From Acidimicrobiia bacterium (GTDB taxonomy: Bacteria > Actinomycetota > Acidimicrobiia > Acidimicrobiales > AC-14), in the NCBI GenBank assembly GCA_019243595.1, contig JAFAUA010000150.1:1-7027 (forward strand): a stretch of 7,027 bases of DNA. Reading direction: 5' to 3'. The translations under genes and the position numbers were made by a program. The notes under the pieces are model-generated. The model was not told the DNA's origin, did not search any database, and worked only from the letters and a program-made list of their open reading frames with translations. Below, in pieces: positions 1-5,425 of this stretch (positions within the stretch are counted from its first letter, which is position 1; each line of letters starts with the position of its first letter).

Positions 1-698
1 TGGCCGAACTCGGGTATCGGGTGCTCGTCGTCGACCTCGACCCCCAGGGCAACGCCAGCACCGGGCTCGGCATCAACCCGCGCAACGTCGATTCCTCGGT
101 CTACGACGTCCTCATGAACGACGCCCCGATGGAGGACGCCATCGAGCCTACGGCGGTTCGCAACCTCTTCGTTGTGCCGGCAACCATCGACCTGGCGGGC
201 GCCGAGATCGAGCTGGTTCCCGCGTTCAGCCGAGAGTTGAAACTCCGCCGGGCGATTGACAGTGCCAGCGGCGACTTCGACTTCACCCTGATCGACTGCC
301 CGCCGTCGCTCGGTCTGTTGACGGTCAACGGTCTGGCCGCCGCGACCGAGGTCCTGGTGCCGATTCAGTGCGAGTACTACGCACTTGAAGGTTTGGGCCA
401 GCTGTTGAAGAACGTCGCGCTGGTCCAGACCAACCTCAATCCCCGCCTCGAGCTCAGTGCGATCGTGCTCACCATGTACGACGCCCGAACCAGGCTGGCC
501 GAACAGGTGGCGAAGGAGGTGCGGGACCATTTCGGCGAGACCGTCTGTCGCAGCATCGTGCCGCGCACCGTCCGCCTGTCGGAGGCGCCCTCGTTCGGTC
601 AGCCCGTCATCGTGTTCGATTCTTCCTCGCGGGGTGCTCTCGCCTACCGCGAGCTGGCCAAGGAGGTGAGCGGTGGGACGCCGCAGCGGACTGGGTAA
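1..698 (+). CDS. parA: Chromosome-partitioning ATPase ParA (5' truncated)
   Basis: ParA/Soj is a deviant-Walker ATPase that binds DNA nonspecifically as an ATP dimer and moves ParB-parS complexes during origin segregation. The reading frame is open from the window edge (first full codon at 3), giving 231 visible residues; the N-terminal part with the P-loop (KGGVGKTT in this family) lies outside the window. Visible family motifs are VDLDPQGNAS near the left edge, LIDCPPSLG about residue 97 of the visible part (Walker B region), EYYALEGL, and the late VRLSEAPSFGQP signature. This full set is typical of chromosomal ParA rather than MinD or plasmid relatives. It overlaps parB by 26 bp in another frame, so the two are co-transcribed and probably translationally coupled. 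Nothing appears broken; the truncation is only the window boundary. Confidence 0.95.
   Translation, partial: AELGYRVLVVDLDPQGNASTGLGINPRNVDSSVYDVLMNDAPMEDAIEPTAVRNLFVVPATIDLAGAEIELVPAFSRELKLRRAIDSASGDFDFTLIDCPPSLGLLTVNGLAAATEVLVPIQCEYYALEGLGQLLKNVALVQTNLNPRLELSAIVLTMYDARTRLAEQVAKEVRDHFGETVCRSIVPRTVRLSEAPSFGQPVIVFDSSSRGALAYRELAKEVSGGTPQRTG
660..666 (+). promoter_or_regulatory. Shine-Dalgarno site of parB inside the end of parA
   Basis: AAGGAGG lies six bases before the GTG at 673 and is a near-perfect match to the 16S rRNA anti-SD. It fixes the parB start within the parA reading frame and supports coupled translation of the pair. Confidence 0.8.
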
Positions 699-1581
699 GG
701 GGCTCGGGGCACTGATCCCGCCGGCACCGGGGGAGAGCGAGTCGGCGTACCGCCAGCTTCCAGTTACTTCCATTGAACCGAATCCACAGCAGCCGAGGAC
801 CACGTTCGACGAGGAGAGTCTGAGCGCACTGACCGCGTCGGTGCGAGAGCTCGGCGTCCTGCAGCCGGTGCTCGTTCGCCAGGCCGAAAACGGCTCGTAC
901 CTGCTCATCGCCGGCGAGCGGCGGTGGCGGGCCGCCAAGCGGGCGGGGCTGCAGACGGTCCCGGCGATCGTGCGGACGGCCGACGACACCGCCTCGCTCC
1001 AACAGGCGCTCGTGGAGAACCTGCAGCGTGAGGACCTCAACGCGCTCGATGAGGCGGCCGCGTATCAGCAACTGATCGAGGACTTCCAGCTCACCCACGA
1101 AGAGGTCGCGACCCGGGTCGGTAAGAGCCGGGCGGCGGTATCGAACGCATTGCGGCTGTTCCAGCTCCCGCCGCAGGTCCAGAAGCTGCTGGTCGACGGA
1201 TCGATCTCCGCCGGGCACGCCCGGGCGCTGCTCGGCACCCCCGACCGCGCCTACCAGGAGGCGCTGGCCCGGCGCGTGGTGAGCGAGGGTCTGTCGGTGC
1301 GCGCTGTCGAGGAGTCGGTGCGTGAGCGAAGCGGTCGGGCGCCAACACCCGCTGCACCCGATGCGGCCCCGGCATCGACACCGGACGAGCCGGGCAAGCG
1401 TTTGCGTCCGCCCGGCCTGCTCGAGCTCGAGGAGCTGCTCGCCCGCCATCTCGATACCCGGGTCAAGATCGAGATGGGTGCAACCAAGGGTCGAGTGCTG
1501 ATCGAGTTCGCGACCCTCGAGGACCTCGAGCGCATCTACCGGGCCATGACAGAGCCCGAACCTGCCTCCCTCTCTTCCTGA
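673..1581 (+). CDS. parB: Chromosome-partitioning protein ParB (CTP-dependent clamp)
   Basis: ParB/Spo0J binds parS sites, then loads and slides on DNA as a CTP-dependent clamp; its N-terminal tail stimulates ParA. The 302-aa product starts with GTG behind a strong SD. Residues 5-15 (SGLGKGLGALI) are the usual ParA-contacting tail. NPQQPR (37-42), GERRWRA (81-87, CTP-binding region) and ENLQRED (115-121) are the ParB/Srx-domain boxes. A helix-turn-helix for parS recognition covers about 141-160 (THEEVATRVGKSRAAVSNAL). Residues 220-245 are a Pro/Ala-rich linker, and about 247-292 form the C-terminal dimerisation domain. Length is normal for chromosomal ParB. The gene is second in the parAB pair and converges on the cwlM-like gene across a 286-bp gap. 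I found no full parS palindrome in the window. Confidence 0.96.
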   Translation: MGRRSGLGKGLGALIPPAPGESESAYRQLPVTSIEPNPQQPRTTFDEESLSALTASVRELGVLQPVLVRQAENGSYLLIAGERRWRAAKRAGLQTVPAIVRTADDTASLQQALVENLQREDLNALDEAAAYQQLIEDFQLTHEEVATRVGKSRAAVSNALRLFQLPPQVQKLLVDGSISAGHARALLGTPDRAYQEALARRVVSEGLSVRAVEESVRERSGRAPTPAAPDAAPASTPDEPGKRLRPPGLLELEELLARHLDTRVKIEMGATKGRVLIEFATLEDLERIYRAMTEPEPASLSS

Positions 1582-1633
1582 GGCTCTCCGTTTCGTCCCC
1601 TCATCAAGGGTTGAGGTGAAGTCTCGACCGGTC

Positions 1634-1666
1634 TTCTCCACAGCCTGTGGTTGAGACTGTGGATAC
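1634..1666. promoter_or_regulatory. Cluster of DnaA-box-like 9-mers
   Basis: Three 9-mers resemble the DnaA box TTATCCACA. TTCTCCACA (1634-1642, + orientation) matches 8 of 9; TGTGGTTGA (1646-1654, - orientation) matches 7 of 9; TGTGGATAC (1658-1666, - orientation) matches 8 of 9. The first two form an inverted pair. Three near-matches within 33 bp beside parAB, in a region that is origin-proximal in relatives, are more than I expect by chance in GC-rich DNA, but no perfect box or AT-rich unwinding element is visible next to them. Confidence 0.4.
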
Positions 1667-1775
1667 CCGCAGGTAGCTCGACCTCGGTCGACGGTTCACG
1701 CCGCGGCACCAAGGATTGCCAGCTAGCCGTACGGACGCTGGAAACTGTTTCAACCGCTGGGATGGTTGTTGGAAA

Positions 1776-1796
1776 CGCGGACAAAAAAGGTCCGCG
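1776..1796. terminator. Perfect 7-bp hairpin with A6G loop
   Basis: CGCGGAC (1776-1782) pairs with GTCCGCG (1790-1796) around the loop AAAAAAG. On the - strand the loop reads CTTTTTT. It lies between convergent genes, so it may stop transcripts from either side, although the T run is in the loop rather than after the stem and it is therefore not a classical intrinsic terminator. Confidence 0.4.
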
Positions 1797-1809
1797 ATCA
1801 CAACCAGGT

Positions 1810-1848
1810 CAGCGGTTCTAATGGGAGCCAGCCCCTTCAGAGCCGCTG
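1810..1848 (-). terminator. Probable terminator hairpin downstream of the cwlM-like gene
   Basis: CAGCGGTTCT (1810-1819) pairs with AGAGCCGCTG (1839-1848), ten pairs with one G-U or A-C wobble depending on strand. Inside it AA/TT and GGG/CCC can continue the stem around a loop near 1826-1831. It starts about 20 nt beyond the cwlM-like stop codon. There is no T tract, as is common for GC-rich actinobacterial terminators. It could also act on parB transcripts arriving from the left. Confidence 0.5.
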
Positions 1849-1867
1849 TTGCGGTTGCAGTTGGTAG

Positions 1868-2860
1868 TTAGACCTCGTCCAGCCCTCGAACCCAGCACTC
1901 GAGCGCCTTGGTGAACGCGCAGGCCAGGTTCGGGCCCTGGGACACCACGCGGGGCGGGGGACCCAGCTCGCAGAGGACGGCCGGCATCCGCGTTTCACGC
2001 AGGACGGGGAGCGCCATGCCCGCCGGGGCCGTGGCCTCGGCCCCCAAAATGCCAGGAACTTCCTTCTGGATGCACTCGGCGAGGCGTCGCCCACCCCGCG
2101 ACTCGAAGCCGTGGGCGGCGTAGAACGCCGTGGAACAGCCGGTCGCGGCGGAGGCGAGGCCGACGAACACATCGGCACCGACGCCGTTGGCCTGGTGGGC
2201 CTGCGCCGATCCGTCCAGATGGTGGAGGGGGATGGCCTGGGCGCCGGTGTCGCCCAGAGCCCGGACGACGGCGTCGGCCAGGGCATCGAGTCCGCCGGTC
2301 TGCCCAACCACGACGGTGCGGCCCTGCAGCGTGCGCGGCGACTGGCGCAACGCCTCGCGCTCGCGGATGTCCGCGACCGGGATCGGGTCTTCGCTGCGGG
2401 CCTTCACCCTGACCAGCACGGCGCGGGTCGCCGGGCCGCAGACGCCGTCGGCGGTCAGGCCGGCGTTGCGCTGGAACTCGAGCACCGCCCGCTGGGTGTC
2501 TTCGCCGAAGATGGCGTCGACTCGGCCGGCATCGAACCCGAGAGCGCCGAGGCGCCGCTGGAGCTCGGCCACGTCGTCGCCTCGCAGCGGGGGAGAGGTG
2601 TGATACAGCAGCCGATCGCCGAGGTGATAGCCGGCCTCGACCAGCGACGCCCAGGTCTGGGGGCCGCAGATCCCGTCGACGCGCAGGCCCCGGCGCTCCT
2701 GAAAGGCGCGCACGGCTTCGTCGGTACCGGCCCCGTAGAGGCCGGCCCGGTCGGCGCCGATGTCGTGCCCGGCGGCCCCGAGGCGGACTTGGAGGTCTCG
2801 GACCGCTTCGCCCGACGACCCCTGCCGCAGCAGGGGTTCGAGGCGGCGGGCTACAGGAAT
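1868..2860 (-). CDS. CwlM-like protein: two peptidoglycan-binding domains plus degenerate Amidase_3 domain
   Basis: In mycobacteria CwlM sits at this locus and, once phosphorylated, activates MurA in the first step of peptidoglycan synthesis. Here, counted from the proposed AUU start (330 aa), residues 11-75 and 90-150 are two PG_binding_1-type repeats, each with the late DG-CGP signature (VDGICGPQTW, ADGVCGPATR). Residues 180-325 follow the Amidase_3 fold, with a recognisable MPAVLCELG. The usual zinc-ligand motifs are lost: the DPGHGG position reads GQTGG (186-190) and the SLHAN position reads GLASA, so both histidines appear missing; Glu 298 in CELG remains. Hydrolase activity is unlikely. 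The start is uncertain: no ATG, GTG or TTG occurs in frame between the GTGs at 3077-3085, deep inside trxA, and the first domain. AUU at 2860, with AGGAG eight bases before it, or CTG at 2833 are the candidates. It follows trxA directly. No obvious signal peptide is present. Confidence 0.82.
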   Translation of the reverse strand: MPVARRLEPLLRQGSSGEAVRDLQVRLGAAGHDIGADRAGLYGAGTDEAVRAFQERRGLRVDGICGPQTWASLVEAGYHLGDRLLYHTSPPLRGDDVAELQRRLGALGFDAGRVDAIFGEDTQRAVLEFQRNAGLTADGVCGPATRAVLVRVKARSEDPIPVADIREREALRQSPRTLQGRTVVVGQTGGLDALADAVVRALGDTGAQAIPLHHLDGSAQAHQANGVGADVFVGLASAATGCSTAFYAAHGFESRGGRRLAECIQKEVPGILGAEATAPAGMALPVLRETRMPAVLCELGPPPRVVSQGPNLACAFTKALECWVRGLDEV

Positions 2861-3174
2861 TCCGCCAGCTCCTGGGCCAGCTGGCCCTTGCCCTTGGCGC
2901 CGATCATGCGCTTCTTGGCCACGCCGTCCTGAAAGACGACCAGGGTCGGAATGCTCATGATCTCGTAGCGCCGGGCCACGTCGGGGGACTCGTCGACGTC
3001 GACCTTGACGATGCGCAGCTTGCCCTCGTACTCGGTCGCCATCTCCTCGAGGATGGGAGCGATCAGCTTGCACGGACCGCACCACTCCGCCCAGAAATCG
3101 ACGAGAACGGGCTGGTCGGAGGCGTTGATCTCCTCCTCGAACGTGGCGTCAGTCAGAGCGGTCAGGGTGCTCAT
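2851..3174 (-). CDS. trxA: Thioredoxin (TrxA)
   Basis: A small cytoplasmic dithiol carrier that reduces protein disulfides and is recharged by thioredoxin reductase. The 107-aa product is standard length for the family. The active site WCGPC lies at residues 31-35, preceded by VDFWAE, and the cis-proline loop SIPT at 74-77 faces it; the buried Asp is at 26. The ATG at 3174 is chosen for family length and because GAGGAGGG (3186-3193) lies 11 bases before it; an in-frame ATG 11 codons upstream is possible but would precede that SD. It lies 118 bp after trxB on the same strand, with a hairpin and a possible promoter in between, and runs directly into the cwlM-like gene. Both enzyme and carrier are intact, giving a complete NADPH-TrxB-TrxA relay. 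Confidence 0.96.
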   Translation of the reverse strand: MSTLTALTDATFEEEINASDQPVLVDFWAEWCGPCKLIAPILEEMATEYEGKLRIVKVDVDESPDVARRYEIMSIPTLVVFQDGVAKKRMIGAKGKGQLAQELAEFL

Positions 3175-3205
3175 CGGCAGCAGGTCCCTCCTCGGATCGG
3201 GCGGC

Positions 3206-3234
3206 ATGGTATCTGCCTGCTCTTGAAACGTTCC
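3206..3234 (-). promoter_or_regulatory. Possible promoter for trxA
   Basis: On the - strand TACCAT (3211 to 3206) fits a TAnnnT -10 element, with GGAACG 17 bp upstream (3234 to 3229). Transcription would start near 3199, leaving a short leader that contains the trxA SD. The -35 is a poor match to TTGACA and instead resembles the GGAAC core used by ECF sigma factors, but no matching ECF-type -10 is seen, so the sigma factor is unclear. Confidence 0.25.
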
Positions 3235-3249
3235 CGGTCGTCGTCCGCA

Positions 3250-3272
3250 TTCCTGCCCGGAACCGGCAGGAA
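3250..3272 (-). terminator. 8-bp hairpin between trxB and trxA
   Basis: TTCCTGCC (3250-3257) and GGCAGGAA (3265-3272) form a perfect 8-bp stem around a 7-nt loop, starting about 20 nt beyond the trxB stop. There is no T tract. It may partly terminate trxB messages or stabilise their 3' end, which would uncouple trxA levels from trxB. Confidence 0.4.
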
Positions 3273-3292
3273 CCACGCCTGCGGCGGGCGGC

Positions 3293-4252
3293 CTACCAGT
3301 TCGTCTCGGTGCGCGGCTCGTGCTCGAGCCACCGCTCGGCGTCGATGGCGGCCATGCACCCCGATCCGGCGGCGGTGATGGCCTGCCGATAGACGTGGTC
3401 CTGGACGTCGCCGGCCGCGAACACGCCCTCGACGTTGGTGCGCGTGCCGTCGTGGGTGTCGATGTAGCCGTTCTCGTCCATGTCGATCTGGCCCCGGAAG
3501 ACGTCGGTGTTCGGCGCGTGGCCGATGGCGACGAACACCCCGGTGACGGGAAGCTCGGAGAGCTCGTCGCTCTGGGTGTCCCGCAGCCGCAGACCCGACA
3601 CCTTCCCGTCGCCGACGACCTCGTCGACGATGGCGTTCCAACGGAACTCGATCTTGTCGTTTGCGAAGGCCCGGTCCTGCATGATCTTCGAGGCCCGCAG
3701 CTCGTTGCGGCGGTGGACGATGGTGACCTTGTCGGCGAAGCGGGTGAGGAAGATCGCTTCCTCGAGCGCCGAATCGCCGCCGCCGACCACGGCGATCTGC
3801 TCGCCGCGGTGGAAGAAGCCGTCACAGGTGGCGCACGTCGACAGGCCGTAACCCAGGAGGCGGCGCTCGGACTCGAGGCCCAGCATGAGCGACCGGGCGC
3901 CGGTGGCGATGATCACGGCACGGGCCCGGTACTCCTCGTCGTCGGCCCACACCGCGAACGGGCCCAGCGAGAAGTCGACCTTGTTGGCCTTGACGGTGAC
4001 GTACTCGGCGCCGAAACGGGCCGCCTGCTCCTTAAAGATGGTCATGAGCTCGGGGCCCTGAACACCGTCGACGAAGCCGGGGAAGTTCTCGACGTCGGTG
4101 GTCAGCATCAGCTGGCCGCCGGGCTGGTCGCTCGTCGAGGAAGGCTCGCCCTCGAGGACCAGCGGGTGGAGGTTGGCCCGGGCCGTGTAGAGGGCGGCGG
4201 TGTGGCCGGCGGGGCCCGAGCCGATGATCAGGACGTCACGAGGATCGGCCAA
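3293..4252 (-). CDS. trxB: Thioredoxin reductase (TrxB), FAD/NADPH-dependent
   Basis: Transfers electrons from NADPH through FAD and a redox disulfide to thioredoxin. The 319-aa product is normal for the low-molecular-weight TrxR family. GSGPAG (11-16) is the FAD dinucleotide-binding loop; IATGA (115-119) closes the FAD domain; CATC (140-143) is the catalytic disulfide; GGGDSA (157-162) is the NADPH-binding loop; HRR (180-182) is the basic motif that selects NADPH over NADH; GVFAAGD (276-282) is the second FAD motif. The start is TTG at 4252, the only initiator close to the conserved N-terminus, with a weak purine-rich GAAGAGA about 8 bases before it. It follows the 108-aa membrane protein gene by 44 bp on the same strand, so co-transcription is likely. 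CATC and not CAVC is within normal variation. Confidence 0.96.
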   Translation of the reverse strand: MADPRDVLIIGSGPAGHTAALYTARANLHPLVLEGEPSSTSDQPGGQLMLTTDVENFPGFVDGVQGPELMTIFKEQAARFGAEYVTVKANKVDFSLGPFAVWADDEEYRARAVIIATGARSLMLGLESERRLLGYGLSTCATCDGFFHRGEQIAVVGGGDSALEEAIFLTRFADKVTIVHRRNELRASKIMQDRAFANDKIEFRWNAIVDEVVGDGKVSGLRLRDTQSDELSELPVTGVFVAIGHAPNTDVFRGQIDMDENGYIDTHDGTRTNVEGVFAAGDVQDHVYRQAITAAGSGCMAAIDAERWLEHEPRTETNW

Positions 4253-4296
4253 CGGTGGTTCTCTTCGTTCTGTCGGTCAGTTCGTATGAAAAAGAG

Positions 4297-4623
4297 TCAG
4301 TGGTCGCGCGCGGGGCGTTTCCACGCCTGCTGCCACAGCAACAATCCAGCGAGCGTGAAAAGTCCGCCGAGCACGACGTACACGACCCACACACCGCCGG
4401 GGATGTAGCTGTCGAGGATGCGGACCGTGAAGATGCAGAACAGGACCAGGCCAACCGTGCCCAGGATGGCGGCGAACAGTCCGAAGACGACGAGCCGGGC
4501 GACCGACACCAGGCGGTCGGAGGTGTTCGACCGGACGCTCTCGACGAGGCGTTCGATGGTGTCGGCTGTCTGAACGGCCCAATCGTCGTCGCGGCGCGCA
4601 GGCGTGGTGTCGACGTCCGCCAT
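4297..4623 (-). CDS. Small two-helix membrane protein, function unknown
   Basis: I do not recognise a named family. The 108-aa product has an acidic/polar N-terminal segment (1-40, predicted cytoplasmic), two hydrophobic helices at about 43-66 and 78-98, a short turn containing DSYIPGG between them, and a basic tail (WKRPARDH). A long N-terminal amphipathic stretch followed by a hairpin of two helices is seen in many small actinobacterial proteins, including those labelled holin-like or YqjE-like, but the match is only in shape. The ATG at 4623 has no clear SD; instead TAGGCT lies seven bases upstream, as for a leaderless message. It lies 44 bp before trxB and probably shares its transcript. 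An overlapping longer frame through 5274 is not believed, because the coding signal and sensible membrane topology begin here. Confidence 0.75.
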   Translation of the reverse strand: MADVDTTPARRDDDWAVQTADTIERLVESVRSNTSDRLVSVARLVVFGLFAAILGTVGLVLFCIFTVRILDSYIPGGVWVVYVVLGGLFTLAGLLLWQQAWKRPARDH

Positions 4624-4648
4624 TGGCCGGAGCCTACCCTGTGGCCCG
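4612..4648. promoter_or_regulatory. Overlapping divergent promoters with fused -10 elements, probably leaderless both ways
   Basis: The 24-bp gap between the ATG at 4623 (-) and the GTG at 4648 (+) contains AGCCTACCCT at 4631-4640. Rightward, TACCCT (4635-4640) is a TAnnnT -10 with TCGACG (4612-4617, 4 of 6 to TTGACA) at 17-bp spacing. Leftward, TAGGCT (4636 to 4631) is a TAnnnT -10. The two share the central TA, and each ends exactly seven bases before its start codon. Neither gene has an SD. The leftward -35 is poor. Confidence 0.5.
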
Positions 4649-5073
4649 TGCGCGTAGTCCTTGCCGTTCTGGCCGCCTTGCTCGTCGCGATGCTTGGTGC
4701 CGCGATCCTCGGCGAGTACCAGTTCGACGGCTTCACCGGCGCGGCGGCGGGCTTGATCTACGGAATCTTCATCGCCGAGGCGGCCGTGGCCGTGAACCGG
4801 CGGGGCAACAGTTGGCTGGCGGCCGTATGCGCGGTGCTGGCTGTGGGCGGCCTCGGATGGGCGATCCGCGTGTCGATCGGTCCGCGCATGAGCTTCCCAG
4901 GTGACATTCCCGGTCTGGGATGGGTGGCCCTCGTGCTGGCGGCAGCGGGCGCCGCGATTAGGGCGCGAAGCTCTGGAAGACGAGGAGCCGGCAGTCAGCC
5001 TGAGCCAGGACGTACACCCGCGTCGGAGTCGGGCGACCTCGGGAGCTCGTCGCCGGAGCGCCCGGCGGGCTGA
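4648..5073 (+). CDS. Four-helix integral membrane protein, function unknown
   Basis: No family is recognised. The 141-aa product starts at the GTG at 4648 and has hydrophobic helices at about 3-22, 30-49, 55-75 and 88-106, with short loops (EYQFDGF, NRRGNS, GPRMSFPGDIPG). The tail from 107 to 141 is rich in Ser, Gly, Arg and Pro and looks disordered. The start is chosen because the first helix begins immediately and TACCCT sits seven bases upstream; the frame is open further left, but that part is antisense to the 108-aa gene and has no membrane-like pattern. It is the only + strand gene in the right half of the window. Its last 116 bp, coding for the disordered tail, are antisense to the convergent 155-aa gene. 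The membrane-protein pattern makes it a likely real gene. Confidence 0.7.
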   Translation: MRVVLAVLAALLVAMLGAAILGEYQFDGFTGAAAGLIYGIFIAEAAVAVNRRGNSWLAAVCAVLAVGGLGWAIRVSIGPRMSFPGDIPGLGWVALVLAAAGAAIRARSSGRRGAGSQPEPGRTPASESGDLGSSSPERPAG

Positions 5074-5425
5074 ACCCGAACACGTCGACGCGCGCACCCT
5101 TGAAGGTGGCGGTCGCCTGGTAGACGCGCACGGCGCCCGGAGGCTGCAGCTTGTGGGCGGCCGCGGCGCAGCGTGGCTCGACGTCCGAAGACCGTGCCGT
5201 CGACGCCCTCGAGCTTCCCAGCAGGGTCGGCTCGAGCTTGGTGCGCAGCGCGAGCTCGTCGCCGACGTCGCCAAGGTTTCCGCCGCGGATCAGGTTGGTC
5301 GAAACCGGGAGGGACTTGGCCGACGAGCCTGAGCCCGACGTGGCCCGCGTGATGACGACGCCCATGATCACCGCGGCCGCGGCGGCGCCGAGTACCGCCG
5401 CGATCCGCCACCGCCCCTGCGTCAA
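4958..5425 (-). CDS. Membrane-anchored protein with two-cysteine extracytoplasmic domain, coupled to the kinase
   Basis: The proposed 155-aa product begins at TTG 5425, whose TTGA overlaps the kinase stop codon by three bases, so it is translationally coupled. A short basic N-terminus (TQGRWR) precedes one helix at about 7-26, followed by a Ser/Gly linker and an outside domain of about 115 residues. That domain has two cysteines (86 and 145) that could form a disulfide. It ends with a pattern VYVLAQADCRLLVFQ, preceded by VYQATATFKGARVDVFGF; this alternating pattern resembles the outer domains of some actinobacterial anti-sigma-like proteins, but there is no zinc-binding anti-sigma domain in front of the helix. 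No named family is assigned. Its place between the kinase and trxB is where sigM and its neighbour lie in mycobacteria. It probably works with the kinase at the membrane. Confidence 0.75.
   Translation of the reverse strand: MTQGRWRIAAVLGAAAAAVIMGVVITRATSGSGSSAKSLPVSTNLIRGGNLGDVGDELALRTKLEPTLLGSSRASTARSSDVEPRCAAAAHKLQPPGAVRVYQATATFKGARVDVFGFSPPGAPATSSRGRPTPTRVYVLAQADCRLLVFQSFAP

Larger units (their letters stand above)
1582..1867. other. 286-bp intergenic region between convergent parB and cwlM-like genes
   Basis: No convincing gene is seen here. The stretch holds a cluster of three DnaA-box-like motifs (1634-1666), a 14-bp inverted repeat (TCGACC-TC-GGTCGA, 1678-1691), a 7-bp hairpin with an A-rich loop (1776-1796) and a longer hairpin beside the cwlM-like stop (1810-1848). 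A palindrome CCACAG-C-CTGTGG sits inside the DnaA-like cluster. Such density of inverted repeats fits a convergent terminator region, but the DnaA-like motifs may add a replication-related role. Confidence 0.6.

Noticed and set aside
607..1641. 344-codon open frame on the - strand opposite parB
   Set aside because: Antisense shadow of GC-rich codons; the sequence is Arg/Gly/Leu-rich with no domain, and parB on the other strand is certain.
1742..1775. GAAACTGTTTCAACC and GGTTGTTGGAAAC as a possible parS or hairpin
   Set aside because: The arm orientation of GAAAC-T-GTTTC is opposite to parS, and the longer pairing needs a four-base insertion on one side.
1991..2006. CGTTTCACG, half of a parS site (TGTTTCACGTGAAACA)
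   Set aside because: Only the left half matches; about 10 of 16 positions overall, and it lies inside the cwlM-like coding sequence.
2111..2932. 273-codon open frame on the + strand opposite the cwlM-like gene
   Set aside because: The - strand frame has two recognisable peptidoglycan-binding repeats; this one has none and ends inside trxA.
2851..3085. Start of the cwlM-like gene at the GTG at 3085
   Set aside because: This would put about 75 Arg-rich residues encoded out of frame within trxA, with no similarity to the family's N-terminus.
3206..3234. SigR-type redox promoter before trxA
   Set aside because: A GGAAC-like element is present, but the GTT -10 expected 18-19 bases later for Streptomyces SigR is not; kept only as a weak general promoter.
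3320..4408. 362-codon open frame on the + strand opposite trxB
   Set aside because: It is the antisense of a fully motif-supported trxB and has the Val/Asp/Gly/Glu-rich composition expected of such shadows.
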